Shown: piece after piece, positions 50,118 to 59,010 of the stretch | Numbering within the stretch: position 1 is the stretch's first letter | Layout of the letters: every line of letters begins with the position of its first letter | Assembly: GCF_013085465.1 (NCBI RefSeq) | Contig: NZ_CP049838.1 | Coordinates: forward strand, 4,898,001 to 4,962,000 | Direction of reading: 5' to 3' | Source of the DNA: Streptomyces asoensis | Lineage (GTDB): Bacteria; Actinomycetota; Actinomycetes; Streptomycetales; Streptomycetaceae | DNA length: 64,000 nt | The notes under the pieces: generated by a model | Database searches by the model: none | Told to the model about the DNA's origin: nothing | The model's input: only the letters and a program-made list of their open reading frames with translations | Translations under genes and position numbers: made by a program

Positions 50118-51773
<1,656 letters not shown>

Positions 51774-51834
51774 GGCGTCCTCCCAGGGCGGCGACATTGC
51801 CTACGCGGTGGTAACGGTTGTGCTGATTCTGCGC

Positions 51835-51852
51835 ACATACCGCGCGGTATGT
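51835..51852. promoter_or_regulatory. Perfect 18-bp palindrome upstream of fadD
   Basis: ACATACCGCGCGGTATGT is self-complementary over its full length and lies 62 bp before the ligase start. CATACCG..CGGTATG palindromes are typical TetR-family sites ahead of fatty-acid catabolic genes in actinobacteria. The regulator is not in this window's immediate vicinity. Confidence 0.75.
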
Positions 51853-51924
51853 CACTAGGGAGCGGTGATCGATCAGGTCACGGCGCCGACCGGACCCCGG
51901 CGCGGGCCGGAAGATCGGGCCTCG

Positions 51925-52473
51925 TCAGCGCACAAGCACGAGCTCAGGGTCCTCGCGCAGCTTGCCGAGCGCCCGCGACACCGCCGACTTCACCGTGCCC
52001 ACCGAGACGCCGAGCACCTCGGCCGTCTGGATCTCACTGAGGTCCTCGTAGTACCTGAGGACGACCATCGCCCGCTGCCGTGCGGGCAGCTTCATGATCG
52101 CCTGCCACATGGCGTCGTGCAGCGCCTGCCGCTCCGCCGGGTCGTCCGTGGAGGCGGCCGGATCCGGCTCCGGCAGCTCGTCGCACACGAACTCGTCGAC
52201 CTTGCGCTTGCGCCACTGCGACGTACGGGTGTTCAGCAGGGCCCGGCGGACATAGCCGTCGAGCGCCCGGTGGTCCTCGATCCGCTCCCACGCGACATAC
52301 GTCTTGGTGAGCGCGGTCTGGAGCAGGTCCTCCGCATCGCTCGGGTTCGCGGTCAGCGACCGTGCGGTGCGCAGCAGCACCGGCTGACGGGCCCTGACGT
52401 ACGACGCGAAGGACGGGTACGGAGAAGGCCGCGTCATGCCGTTCGAAGCGCTGGTGCAGACGGGTGTGGTCAT
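51925..52473 (-). CDS. SigE-family (ECF-like) RNA polymerase sigma factor
   Basis: A 182-residue protein. Region 2 has SFASYVRARQPVLLRTARSL, then NPSDAEDLLQTALTKTYVAW. Region 4 contains LPARQRAMVVLRYYEDLSEI, then the helix-turn-helix TAEVLGVSVGTVKSAVSRAL. This matches the SigE-family group common in Streptomyces, where the FASYVRAR start is diagnostic. No anti-sigma gene is adjacent. Its 3' end lies 127 bp from the fadD palindromic control region. Confidence 0.9.
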   Translation of the reverse strand: MTTPVCTSASNGMTRPSPYPSFASYVRARQPVLLRTARSLTANPSDAEDLLQTALTKTYVAWERIEDHRALDGYVRRALLNTRTSQWRKRKVDEFVCDELPEPDPAASTDDPAERQALHDAMWQAIMKLPARQRAMVVLRYYEDLSEIQTAEVLGVSVGTVKSAVSRALGKLREDPELVLVR

Positions 52474-52620
52474 GGCTCCACGCTAGGTTCGCGGCCCGCT
52501 CGGGCGGATCGGCCGCAGGTCCCGAAGCCGGATCCCTCTCAGGTTGTAGGGGTGGTGCCCGCCCCACCTCCTGAAGGTGGACGAGGCGGCGGCGACTACT
52601 ACGGGATGACCCCTGGGTGC

Positions 52621-53790
52621 TCATCCGTCCGAGGTGAGGACCAGGCCCGACGTCGGCACCCCGGTCCCCGCCGTCACCAGGGTCCGGGCGGCCCCCGGCA
52701 CCTGGTTCACGGACGTGCCGCGCAGCTGCCGTACGGCTTCGGCCACACCGTTCATCCCGTGGAGGTAGGCCTCGCCGAGCTGGCCGCCGTGGGTGTTCAG
52801 CGGCAGCCGGTCCTCCGCGACGAAGGCCGGGGCCTCGCCCGGGGCGCAGAAACCGAACTCCTCCAGCTGCATCAGCACGAACGGTGTGAAGTGGTCGTAC
52901 AGGATCCCCACGTCGATGTCGGCCGGCGCCAGGCCGGAGCCGCACCACAGCTGGCGGGCGACCACGGACATCTCCGGCAGGCCCGTCAGGTCGTCGCGGT
53001 AGAAGCTGGTCATCTGTTCCTGGGCCCGGCCGGCGCCCTGGGCGGCCGCGGTGACCACGGCGGGCGGCTGCGGCAGGTCCCGGGCCCGCTCCACCGAGGT
53101 GACGACGATCGCCTGGCCGCCGTCCGTCTCCTGGCAGCAGTCCAGCAGCCTGAGCGGCTCGGCGATCCAGCGCGAGGCCGCGTGGTCGGCGCGGGTGATC
53201 GGGCGGTCGTGGAAGTACGCCGCCGGGTTCGTCGCCGCGTGCCGGCGGGCCGTGACGGCGACCGGCCCGAACGCGTCCTCCGGGGTCAGCCCGTACGCGT
53301 ACAGGTAGCGCTGCGCCGCCATCGCCACCCAGGAGGCGGGGGTGAGCAGCCCGAACGGCAGCGTCCAGCCGAGCGCCGTCCCCTCCGCCGACGGTTCGCG
53401 GTGCCGCACACCCGAGCCGAAGCGGCGCCCCGACCGCTCGTTGAAGGCGCGGTAGCAGACCACGACCTCGGCGACCCCGGCCGCGACGGCGAGCGCCGCC
53501 TGCTGCACAGTCGCGCAGGCCGCCCCGCCGCCGTAGTGGACCCGGGAGAAGAAGGACAGCTCTCCCATGCCGCAGGCCTGTGCCACGGTGATCTCCGGGC
53601 TGGTGTCCATCGTGAACGTCACCATCCCGTCCACGTCGGCGGGCGTGAGTCCCGCGTCGGCGAGAGCCGCCCGCACCGACTCCACCGCCAGCCGCAGTTC
53701 ACTGCGCCCCGAGTCCTTGGAGAACTCCGTGGCCCCGATGCCGACGATCGCCGCCCGGCCGCCGAGGGAGTCCCGCGTCCGCACGCTCAC
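52621..53790 (-). CDS. Thiolase-fold lipid-transfer protein (Ltp2-like aldolase)
   Basis: A 389-residue protein. The start GGRAAIVGIGATEFSKDSGR and AQACGMGELSFFSRVHYGGG are followed by the catalytic-side RPITRADHAASRWIAEPLRL. NTHGGQLGEAYLHGMNGVAE is near the C-terminus. It is the SCP-x/Ltp2 group, whose members with MaoC-DUF35 partners act as retro-aldolases on steroid side-chain CoA thioesters. GTG 53790 overlaps the MaoC stop as GTGA. Last of three tightly overlapping genes. Confidence 0.88.
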   Translation of the reverse strand: MSVRTRDSLGGRAAIVGIGATEFSKDSGRSELRLAVESVRAALADAGLTPADVDGMVTFTMDTSPEITVAQACGMGELSFFSRVHYGGGAACATVQQAALAVAAGVAEVVVCYRAFNERSGRRFGSGVRHREPSAEGTALGWTLPFGLLTPASWVAMAAQRYLYAYGLTPEDAFGPVAVTARRHAATNPAAYFHDRPITRADHAASRWIAEPLRLLDCCQETDGGQAIVVTSVERARDLPQPPAVVTAAAQGAGRAQEQMTSFYRDDLTGLPEMSVVARQLWCGSGLAPADIDVGILYDHFTPFVLMQLEEFGFCAPGEAPAFVAEDRLPLNTHGGQLGEAYLHGMNGVAEAVRQLRGTSVNQVPGAARTLVTAGTGVPTSGLVLTSDG

Positions 53791-54200
53791 CCCGCGCCTC
53801 CCGGCGGGACGGTGACGGCAGCGGCGACGGTGAGCGTCACCGTGCCGGTGACATGTCTGCCGATCCCGTTGTCCCCGGTGACCCGCACCACGGCGGTGTC
53901 CCCGTCGAACTCCTCGACCCTGCCCTTCAACACCATCGTGTCTCCCGGGTAGTTGGGCGCCCCGAGCCGGATGGCGACCTTGCGGAGCACGGCCGTCGGG
54001 CCGAAGTGGTCGGTGAGGTAGCGGCCGACCAGGCCGTTGGTTGTCAGGATGTTCATGAAGATGTCGGGGGACCCCTTTCGCCTGGCCAGTTCGGGGTCGT
54101 GGTGGACGTCCTGGTAGTCCCGCGAGGCGAGGGCGCCGGCGACGATCAGGGTGCGGGTGATCCCGATCTCCAGCGGCGGCAGCTCGTCACCGGCCTTCAC
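53787..54200 (-). CDS. MaoC-like hydratase subunit (ChsH1-like)
   Basis: A 137-residue single hot-dog domain from GTG 54200, overlapping the upstream stop as GTGA. LASRDYQDVHHDPELARRKG carries the MaoC hydratase Asp/His motif (D-x4-H). DIFMNILTTNGLVGRYLTDH and VLKGRVEEFDGDTAVV follow. Such short MaoC proteins pair with MaoC-DUF35 partners as heteromeric enoyl-CoA hydratases, as ChsH1 does with ChsH2 in Mycobacterium. The neighbouring gene is exactly such a partner. Confidence 0.87.
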   Translation of the reverse strand: MKAGDELPPLEIGITRTLIVAGALASRDYQDVHHDPELARRKGSPDIFMNILTTNGLVGRYLTDHFGPTAVLRKVAIRLGAPNYPGDTMVLKGRVEEFDGDTAVVRVTGDNGIGRHVTGTVTLTVAAAVTVPPGGAG

Positions 54201-55129
54201 GCGGCCACCTCCCCCGCGCGGGGCCGGAACACGGGGAGCACCAGTTCGCCGTCCTCGTCGTCGTAGGCCCGGAACTCCAGCTCCACCGGCATGCCGATCC
54301 GCACCTTGTCGTAGGGCACGTCGACCACGTTGCTGATGATGCGGACGCCCTCGGCGAGTTCGATCAGGCCGATCGCGTAGGGCGGGGAGAAGGCCGGGAA
54401 GGACGGATGGTGCATCACGACGTACGAGAAGACCGTGCCCTCGCCGCCCGCCTCGACGGTGTCCCACTCCGCCGAGCCGCAGGCGTTGCAGCCGGGGAGC
54501 CAGGGGAAGCGGAGCGTGTCACAGGCGGTGCAGCGCTGGACGAGGAGGCGGTGGCGCCGGACGCCCTCCCAGAAACCGGCGTTGTCCCGGTTGACGACGG
54601 GACGCGGCCGACGCGGTCGCTCCTGCCGGTCCTGCGCCTTCTGTTCGCGCCTGTTCGGTGCGTACTTGAGGATGCGGAAGCGATGGGTGCCGACCAGTGC
54701 CTCCCCCACGCGCACGTCCGTCCGGGTCGTGACGAAGTACCCGGTGCCCAGCTTGGTGGTCTTCCGCCGCGAGACCGACTCGATCACCGTGTCGAAGGCG
54801 ACCTCGTCCCCCGGCCGCAGCGGGCGCAGGTACTCCTGCTCGCAGTCGGTGGCGACGACCGAGGTGCAGCCCGCCTCGTCGAGGAGGGAGAGCAGCTCGT
54901 CGTAGGCCTGCGCGCGCCCCTCGTGGCCGCTCAGGCCGCCCATGATCCACGCCTGGAGCATGGTCGGCGGGGCGATCGCGCCGGGGCCGGTGTACGCGGG
55001 GTTCCGGTCGCCCGTCGCCTCGCACCAGTGCCGGATCATGGGCGCGTTGACAGGGTCCCGGCCGACGCCCGCGACCGCCGCGGGGCGGCCCTCGTAGGCC
55101 TTGAGCCGCGCGTGGAGCTCGTCGTCCAC
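54197..55129 (-). CDS. MaoC-DUF35 fusion protein (ChsH2-like)
   Basis: A 310-residue two-domain protein. Residues about 1-160 are an N-terminal MaoC/FAS1-type hot-dog (PMIRHWCEATGDRNPAYTGP). Residues about 170-310 form a DUF35 rubredoxin-like zinc ribbon plus OB fold. Its CxxC pairs lie in VQRCTACDTLRFPWLPGCNACG, and the OB domain runs to VLPVFRPRAG. In the M. tuberculosis igr operon ChsH2 with this architecture binds ChsH1 and docks the Ltp2 aldolase. All three equivalents lie here with 4-bp overlaps. A TCTGAC/GTCAGA inverted repeat sits 51 bp upstream. Confidence 0.88.
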   Translation of the reverse strand: MDDELHARLKAYEGRPAAVAGVGRDPVNAPMIRHWCEATGDRNPAYTGPGAIAPPTMLQAWIMGGLSGHEGRAQAYDELLSLLDEAGCTSVVATDCEQEYLRPLRPGDEVAFDTVIESVSRRKTTKLGTGYFVTTRTDVRVGEALVGTHRFRILKYAPNRREQKAQDRQERPRRPRPVVNRDNAGFWEGVRRHRLLVQRCTACDTLRFPWLPGCNACGSAEWDTVEAGGEGTVFSYVVMHHPSFPAFSPPYAIGLIELAEGVRIISNVVDVPYDKVRIGMPVELEFRAYDDEDGELVLPVFRPRAGEVAA

Positions 55130-55180
55130 GGCCGTACTCCTTCCGCGGGAAAGGCTTGTCAGGACTTACCGGGAACAGTT

Positions 55181-55197
55181 TCTGACTGTCCGTCAGA
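55181..55197. promoter_or_regulatory. Inverted repeat upstream of the MaoC-DUF35 operon
   Basis: TCTGACTGTCCGTCAGA has 6-bp perfect arms around TGTCC, 51 bp before the operon start. TetR-family regulators of lipid catabolism bind such sites. The operator differs from the fadD palindrome, so separate regulators are likely. Confidence 0.68.
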
Positions 55198-55237
55198 TAC
55201 GGGCCTCTGTCAAGGTCACTTCCGCGCACGAAAACGC

Positions 55238-55269
55238 CTGCGCGGCAGTACCGAAGTACCGCCGCACAG
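55238..55269. terminator. Imperfect hairpin after the NepA-like gene
   Basis: A 14-base stem with two mismatches (left arm CTGCGCGGCAGTAC) and a CGAA tetraloop. It lies 100 bp past the stop of the minus-strand secreted-protein gene and may end its transcript before the next operon. Confidence 0.5.
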
Positions 55270-55368
55270 ACGCGTTGCCACCCCACAACCCCCCACAGCC
55301 CCCACCCCACAGCCCCCACCCGGCGCGAAGCTCCCCCGGGGCCGGCGCCGGACACCGCTCCTCTCTGG

Positions 55369-55683
55369 TCACCACCACAGTGGGGTGAAGGCGACCGCGA
55401 CATTGCTGTTGCCCTGGTTGACCGCGGTGAACGCGGACCCCTTGACCTGCGCGGTATTGCTCTGGTTCGAGGCGCCCGAGCCGACGGCGTTCTGCTGTGT
55501 GGTGGCCGAGTTGCCGCTGTTGTCGCGCCCGACACCGCTGCCGGCGATGCTCGCGACACCCGCGTTCGATCCGTCGTCCGCGAAGCCGCCGTTGTCCGCC
55601 ACCGCGACGCCGGTGAAGAGGGCGGCTGCCAGCGGGAGGGCGGAGACGGCGGCGATGACGCGGGCGGTACGGATGCTTGCCAT
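55369..55683 (-). CDS. NepA-like secreted spore/hyphal wall protein
   Basis: A 104-residue protein with GGAGG before ATG 55683. The signal peptide ends near AVA|DNGGFA. The mature part is rich in Asn, Ser, Gly and Gln without Cys, with repeat-like phrases GNSATTQQNAVGSG, ASNQSNTAQVKGSAF and NQGNSNVAVAFTPLWW. Curlin-type amyloid strands show the same S/N/Q spacing. Size, composition and my memory of the gene order suggest NepA, an insoluble wall protein of aerial hyphae controlled by SigN. A GGGTAC motif, like a SigN-class -10, lies at 55712-55717 upstream, without a good -35. Confidence 0.6.
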   Translation of the reverse strand: MASIRTARVIAAVSALPLAAALFTGVAVADNGGFADDGSNAGVASIAGSGVGRDNSGNSATTQQNAVGSGASNQSNTAQVKGSAFTAVNQGNSNVAVAFTPLWW

Positions 55684-56045
55684 GTGGTTCCTCCAGAACG
55701 GAAGTGCGTGAGTACCCGAAGTGCATGAAGTACGGCTTTCACCTGGGCAGTTGGCCGACCGCCCCGGCACTTGTGACGACGTCGCGAGACCAGAATTGCC
55801 CACCGAATCCCTGGCGAACCACCCCGGAAGCCGTGATTCGCACTTAAGCGTGATGACAAGTCGATAAACCCCTAGCACCACTTTTCCTGCCCGTGCCGCC
55901 ATAACCCCCGGCAAGTCGGACACCTGTCCCCCGGGCCCCACAAGAGGCGAAGCGTTCCGGCACCATTCCGCCCCGGCCGACCGGCCTCGGGCGCGTCGCC
56001 GCCCACCCCCTTCCCTTTATCGAACACACGTACGACACTGGTGGT
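55684..56045. other. 362-bp gap with divergent promoters
   Basis: No gene can be supported. It contains the promoter of the NepA-like gene on one side. Before the primase-polymerase ATG at 56046, GGTGGT is the only ribosome-like sequence, with ACGACACT as a loose -10. I see no inverted repeat of note. Confidence 0.5.
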
Positions 56046-56939
56046 ATGGCCACCACCGACCGGTACCCCCGGCAGGCCACCACGCTGGCCCTCGCCCACG
56101 CCCTGTCGGCCGCCGAACGCGGCCTGGCCGTCATCCCCCTGTCCCGGACGAAACTCCCGGCCCTGCGCTCCCCCCACCGCGACGACCCCGAGCCGGCGGG
56201 GCCGCCCTGCCACGGCGAGTGCGGCCGCTTCGGCCACGGCGTGTACGACGCCTCGACCGACCCGGCCCGCATCCGCGAACTGTTCGCCGCCGCGCCCTGG
56301 GCCACCGGCTACGGCATCGCCTGCGGCCTGTCCCCGCACCACCTCATCGGCGTCGACCTGGACACCAAGTCGGACACGGACTCCACGGCCGCCCTACGCG
56401 AACTGGCCCTGCGCCACCTCTTCACCATCCCGCCCACGATCGTCGTCCTCACCCCGTCCGGCGGGCGGCACCTGTGGCTCACCGGCCCACCGGACGTCGT
56501 CGTCCCCAACTCGGCCGGCCGCCTCGCCCCCGGCATCGACATCCGGGGCGCCGGCGGCTACCTGGTCGGCCCCGGCTCCCGCACCGCCCACGGCCTCTAC
56601 GCCACCGCCCCCGGCACCGCCCACCTCACCCCCGCGCCCTGCCCGCGCTCCCTCCTGCGCCTGCTGCTGCCACCGCCGCGCTCCCCCCGCCCGGGCCCCG
56701 GCTCGACGGCGGGCGGCGCACACGGCCGGGGCCTGGTCCAGTTCGTCCTGGCCGCCCACGAAGGGCAACGGAACACGCGGCTCTTCTGGGCGGCCTGCCG
56801 CGCCTACGAGGACGGCATCGGCCCGGAGTTGACCGACGACCTGGTCGACGCCGCCGTACGAACCGGTCTGACGGCACGGGAGGCACGGGGGACGATCACG
56901 TCGGCGGCCCGCATGACCACGCACCGCCCCGAACCGTGA
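56046..56939 (+). CDS. Stand-alone bifunctional primase-polymerase (Prim-Pol) domain protein
   Basis: A 297-residue protein of the AEP superfamily. The start ALSAAERGLAVIPLSRTKLP opens the fold. Metal-binding Asp104 and Asp106 lie in LIGVDLDTKSD. SGGRHLWL at 138-145 supplies the sugar-selective His motif. PGIDIRGAGGYLVGPGSRTA is the last conserved block. A C-terminal helical domain (about 230-297, HEGQRNTRLFWAACRAYEDG) resembles the PriCT module. In plasmids it is fused to a helicase, but here it is free. It may be a host repair primase or a relic of a mobile replicon. Confidence 0.86.
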   Translation: MATTDRYPRQATTLALAHALSAAERGLAVIPLSRTKLPALRSPHRDDPEPAGPPCHGECGRFGHGVYDASTDPARIRELFAAAPWATGYGIACGLSPHHLIGVDLDTKSDTDSTAALRELALRHLFTIPPTIVVLTPSGGRHLWLTGPPDVVVPNSAGRLAPGIDIRGAGGYLVGPGSRTAHGLYATAPGTAHLTPAPCPRSLLRLLLPPPRSPRPGPGSTAGGAHGRGLVQFVLAAHEGQRNTRLFWAACRAYEDGIGPELTDDLVDAAVRTGLTAREARGTITSAARMTTHRPEP

Positions 56940-56959
56940 TCGCCCCCGGCGCTCCGCTG

Positions 56960-57682
56960 TCAGTGCGAGCGCCGTGCCGTGCGCCGGCGCAGTCCGAGGA
57001 CGATGCCACCGCCGGCCAGAACCAGCGCGGCGGCGACCCCGGCGACCAACGGCGTACGGCTGGACGCCCCGGTCTCGGCAAGCGCGGTGCCACCACCCGC
57101 GGGCGACGGCGCGCTGCCGCCCTGCGTCGAAGTCGGCTGCGCGGCCGGCGAGACGGAGGACGACGGTGACGACGACGGCGAAGACGACGCCGAAGACGAC
57201 GCCGACGGCCGGTCGGACGGCGTGGCGGACACCGAGGACGCCGAGGACGCCGAGGACGAGGGACCGGCGGACGCACAGCTCTCGTCCTGGACGACGACCA
57301 GGGGCTGGATGTCCTCGTCGACCTGGTCACCTGCCTTGACGTGCACCCGGAACGTCACCCCGGCGTGCCACACCTGCGGACTGAGATCGACGGTGACGCC
57401 CTGCGCCGTCGGGTGCTCGATCTTCTGGGTGTCGACGAGCCGTTCGTTGTTGATCGGCTGGTTCAGCTGGAGGTACAGGGAGACGGTGGCCGGCGTGCCG
57501 GAGGCGTCCTTGTCGGTGACTTGGATGACGCCGTTGCCGTCGGCGTCACAGACGGCGGCTGCGGAGAAGTCGCCGATGCTGCACGCGAGCGCCGAGTGGG
57601 CGGCACCGACGGCGAGTGCGGCCGAAGCCGCGAGAGTACCCATGACGCGGGCCGCCCGGGCGGCGCGAGGTGAACGAGACAC
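56960..57682 (-). CDS. LAETG sortase-anchored surface protein
   Basis: A 240-residue protein from GTG 57682. The signal peptide ends around SALA|CSIGDF. A beta domain of about 110 residues with three Cys (CSIGD, AVCDADGNGVIQVTD, DESCASAG) resembles thioester- or collagen-binding-free pilin-type folds without a clear family. A Ser-rich stalk (about 145-195) leads to the sorting signal LAETGASS, a hydrophobic helix and RRRTARRSH. Class E sortases of Streptomyces cut LAxTG. It is convergent with the Prim-Pol gene, with 20 bp between stops. Confidence 0.87.
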   Translation of the reverse strand: MSRSPRAARAARVMGTLAASAALAVGAAHSALACSIGDFSAAAVCDADGNGVIQVTDKDASGTPATVSLYLQLNQPINNERLVDTQKIEHPTAQGVTVDLSPQVWHAGVTFRVHVKAGDQVDEDIQPLVVVQDESCASAGPSSSASSASSVSATPSDRPSASSSASSSPSSSPSSSVSPAAQPTSTQGGSAPSPAGGGTALAETGASSRTPLVAGVAAALVLAGGGIVLGLRRRTARRSH

Positions 57683-57940
57683 GCTTGTCCTTCACGGTCG
57701 ATCAGGATGCGACGGGACGACTCCACGGGCGCCGTCCGGCCGAACCGCCGAACAAGCCCCGGAGCCGAAAACCCCCCAGGGCCACAAGCCCTTGGAGTTC
57801 CCTGTCAAAGACACCTCGCCGCAGCCCAAGGCAGGTTGAAGGAACAGCAATGATCGACCGTGAGCCCGGCCAAGAAACGGTCATGCCGGCTGAGCCACGA
57901 GGCCGCATGCCGCGCGCTACCGTGCACCCAGGGGGTGTTC

Positions 57941-58147
57941 GTGAGCGACCGAGAGCTACTCGAGTACGAGCCGATGTGGACCACCGAACGCGATCAGTGG
58001 GAGCTTCACGAGACCAGCATGGGCTACCAACCGATCCTGAAGGGTGATCCGCCAATGGCGGAACTCATCTGTGACGACGACCTGGCAGAGCAAGTGATCG
58101 CGAGAATGCTTGCCGCAGGAGTCACAGTCGTGCACCGACCCAACTGA
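57941..58147 (+). CDS. Small hypothetical protein beside the integrative element
   Basis: A 68-residue protein; GTG 57941 has AGGGGGTG a few bases upstream. The protein reads SDRELLEYEPMWTTERDQWE, then LHETSMGYQPILKGDPPMAE and DDLAEQVIARMLAAGVTVVH. Acidic, soluble, with a C-terminal alpha/beta end. I do not recognise the family. It lies just outside the left att repeat. The 258 bp between it and the LAETG gene (57683-57940) hold no other gene that I can support. Confidence 0.55.
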   Translation: MSDRELLEYEPMWTTERDQWELHETSMGYQPILKGDPPMAELICDDDLAEQVIARMLAAGVTVVHRPN

Positions 58148-58222
58148 GCACCGCGCCCTCGCATGCCCGACCGACCGGGAAGTCACGGGGAACAGCGGTC
58201 CCTCACAGGGCCCTGAAACAGC

Positions 58223-58259
58223 GAGAGCCTCCGACCAATACTGCTGGTCAGAGGCTCTC
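58223..58259 (-). terminator. Displaced terminator of the tRNA-Ser fragment
   Basis: A 15-bp arm pair with one mismatch (left arm GAGAGCCTCCGACCA) and a 7-base loop. It lies immediately after the 3' end of the tRNA fragment on the minus strand. It is presumably the original tRNA terminator left behind at the left att site. Confidence 0.75.
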
Positions 58260-58264
58260 TCACA

Positions 58265-58324
58265 GCGGTGGGTGTGGGATTTGAACCCACGGTGACATCG
58301 CTGCCACGACGGTTTTCAAGACCG
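58265..58324 (-). repeat. Left attachment repeat: 3' part of tRNA-Ser(TGA)
   Basis: Sixty bases identical to 60987-61046. They contain the tRNA-Ser(TGA) from the anticodon stem to the 3' end, without the 5' half, so this copy is not a functional tRNA. Identity ends at G58325 versus T61047. It is the site where an element entered the tRNA and is the outer scar of the pair. Confidence 0.95.
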
Positions 58325-58505
58325 GTCAATCATCTGCGCCAGATAGGCCCATGACCTGGTCTTTCCTCCGCGTGGCCTTGGCATCGAGCGACATCTTGGC
58401 CAGAAGATGGCCACGACCGAACGTCTCCAGCTTCAAGCGGCAGCCGAGCGGGAACAGTTCTAGGTGCCGTCTCTCACGGTGGGGGACGCTCGGGGGTGAG
58501 GTCTG

Positions 58506-58742
58506 ATGCTCCAACAGGCTAGGAATTGGCAGGCTACGGATTGGATTGCAATCTGCATCCTAGGGGCCCTCGCCCTGCTGCTGCTGGGGGTCATCGCGCT
58601 GCTGCTGTGGGTCATGATTGACGTTGTTGACTGGGAATGGTTGACGACCCCGTCTGACGGCGGGTCCGGCCCATCCGGCGATACCCTCAATCCCGGTCAG
58701 TATCTCCCTGTCCAGCCGAACATGCCGGCCGCACGCCCGTAG
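58506..58742 (+). CDS. Small membrane protein of the integrative element
   Basis: A 78-residue protein; GTGAGG lies 5 bp before ATG 58506. One strong helix (IAICILGALALLLLGVIALL) continues into LWVMIDVVDW, followed by a Pro/Gly/Asn tail. It is similar in plan to the small Spd-type membrane proteins of actinobacterial conjugative elements, but no specific match is claimed. The 180 bp before it, back to the att repeat, hold no gene I trust. Confidence 0.6.
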   Translation: MLQQARNWQATDWIAICILGALALLLLGVIALLLWVMIDVVDWEWLTTPSDGGSGPSGDTLNPGQYLPVQPNMPAARP

Positions 58743-58963
58743 ACGGGCACATAGGACTCCGTTTCAGCACGGCGTCTCAGAGCGTTGCGCAGAGCAGCGG
58801 TGAACCTGTGCTGAGCAGGGCTTCTCCGCCCTGACTCAGCTCCCACAAGACCGCGTTGGCCGGAGGATGGCCAAACGCAGGGTTGTCCAACCCCCTGAGC
58901 TCATGGGTCGGCGCATCACCCGAGCCGTGCTCTATCGGACGGTTGGGCGCCACCCACTCATCC

Positions 58964-58995
58964 GAAGGGACCCCGCCGACCGGCGGGGTCCCTTC
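58964..58995. terminator. Hairpin upstream of the integrase remnant
   Basis: Arms GAAGGGACCCCGCCG and CGGCGGGGTCCCTTC are perfectly complementary with only two bases between, so the loop must open to about six. It implies transcript termination here, and therefore that the integrase frame starts downstream (ATG 59011) rather than at 58867. Confidence 0.8.
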
Positions 58996-59010
58996 TCCTT
59001 AAAGAGCACG

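Noticed and set aside
58326..58514. 62-codon minus-strand frame inside the integrative element
   Set aside because: It needs a TTG start with no ribosome site and has no recognisable feature. It may be a fragment.
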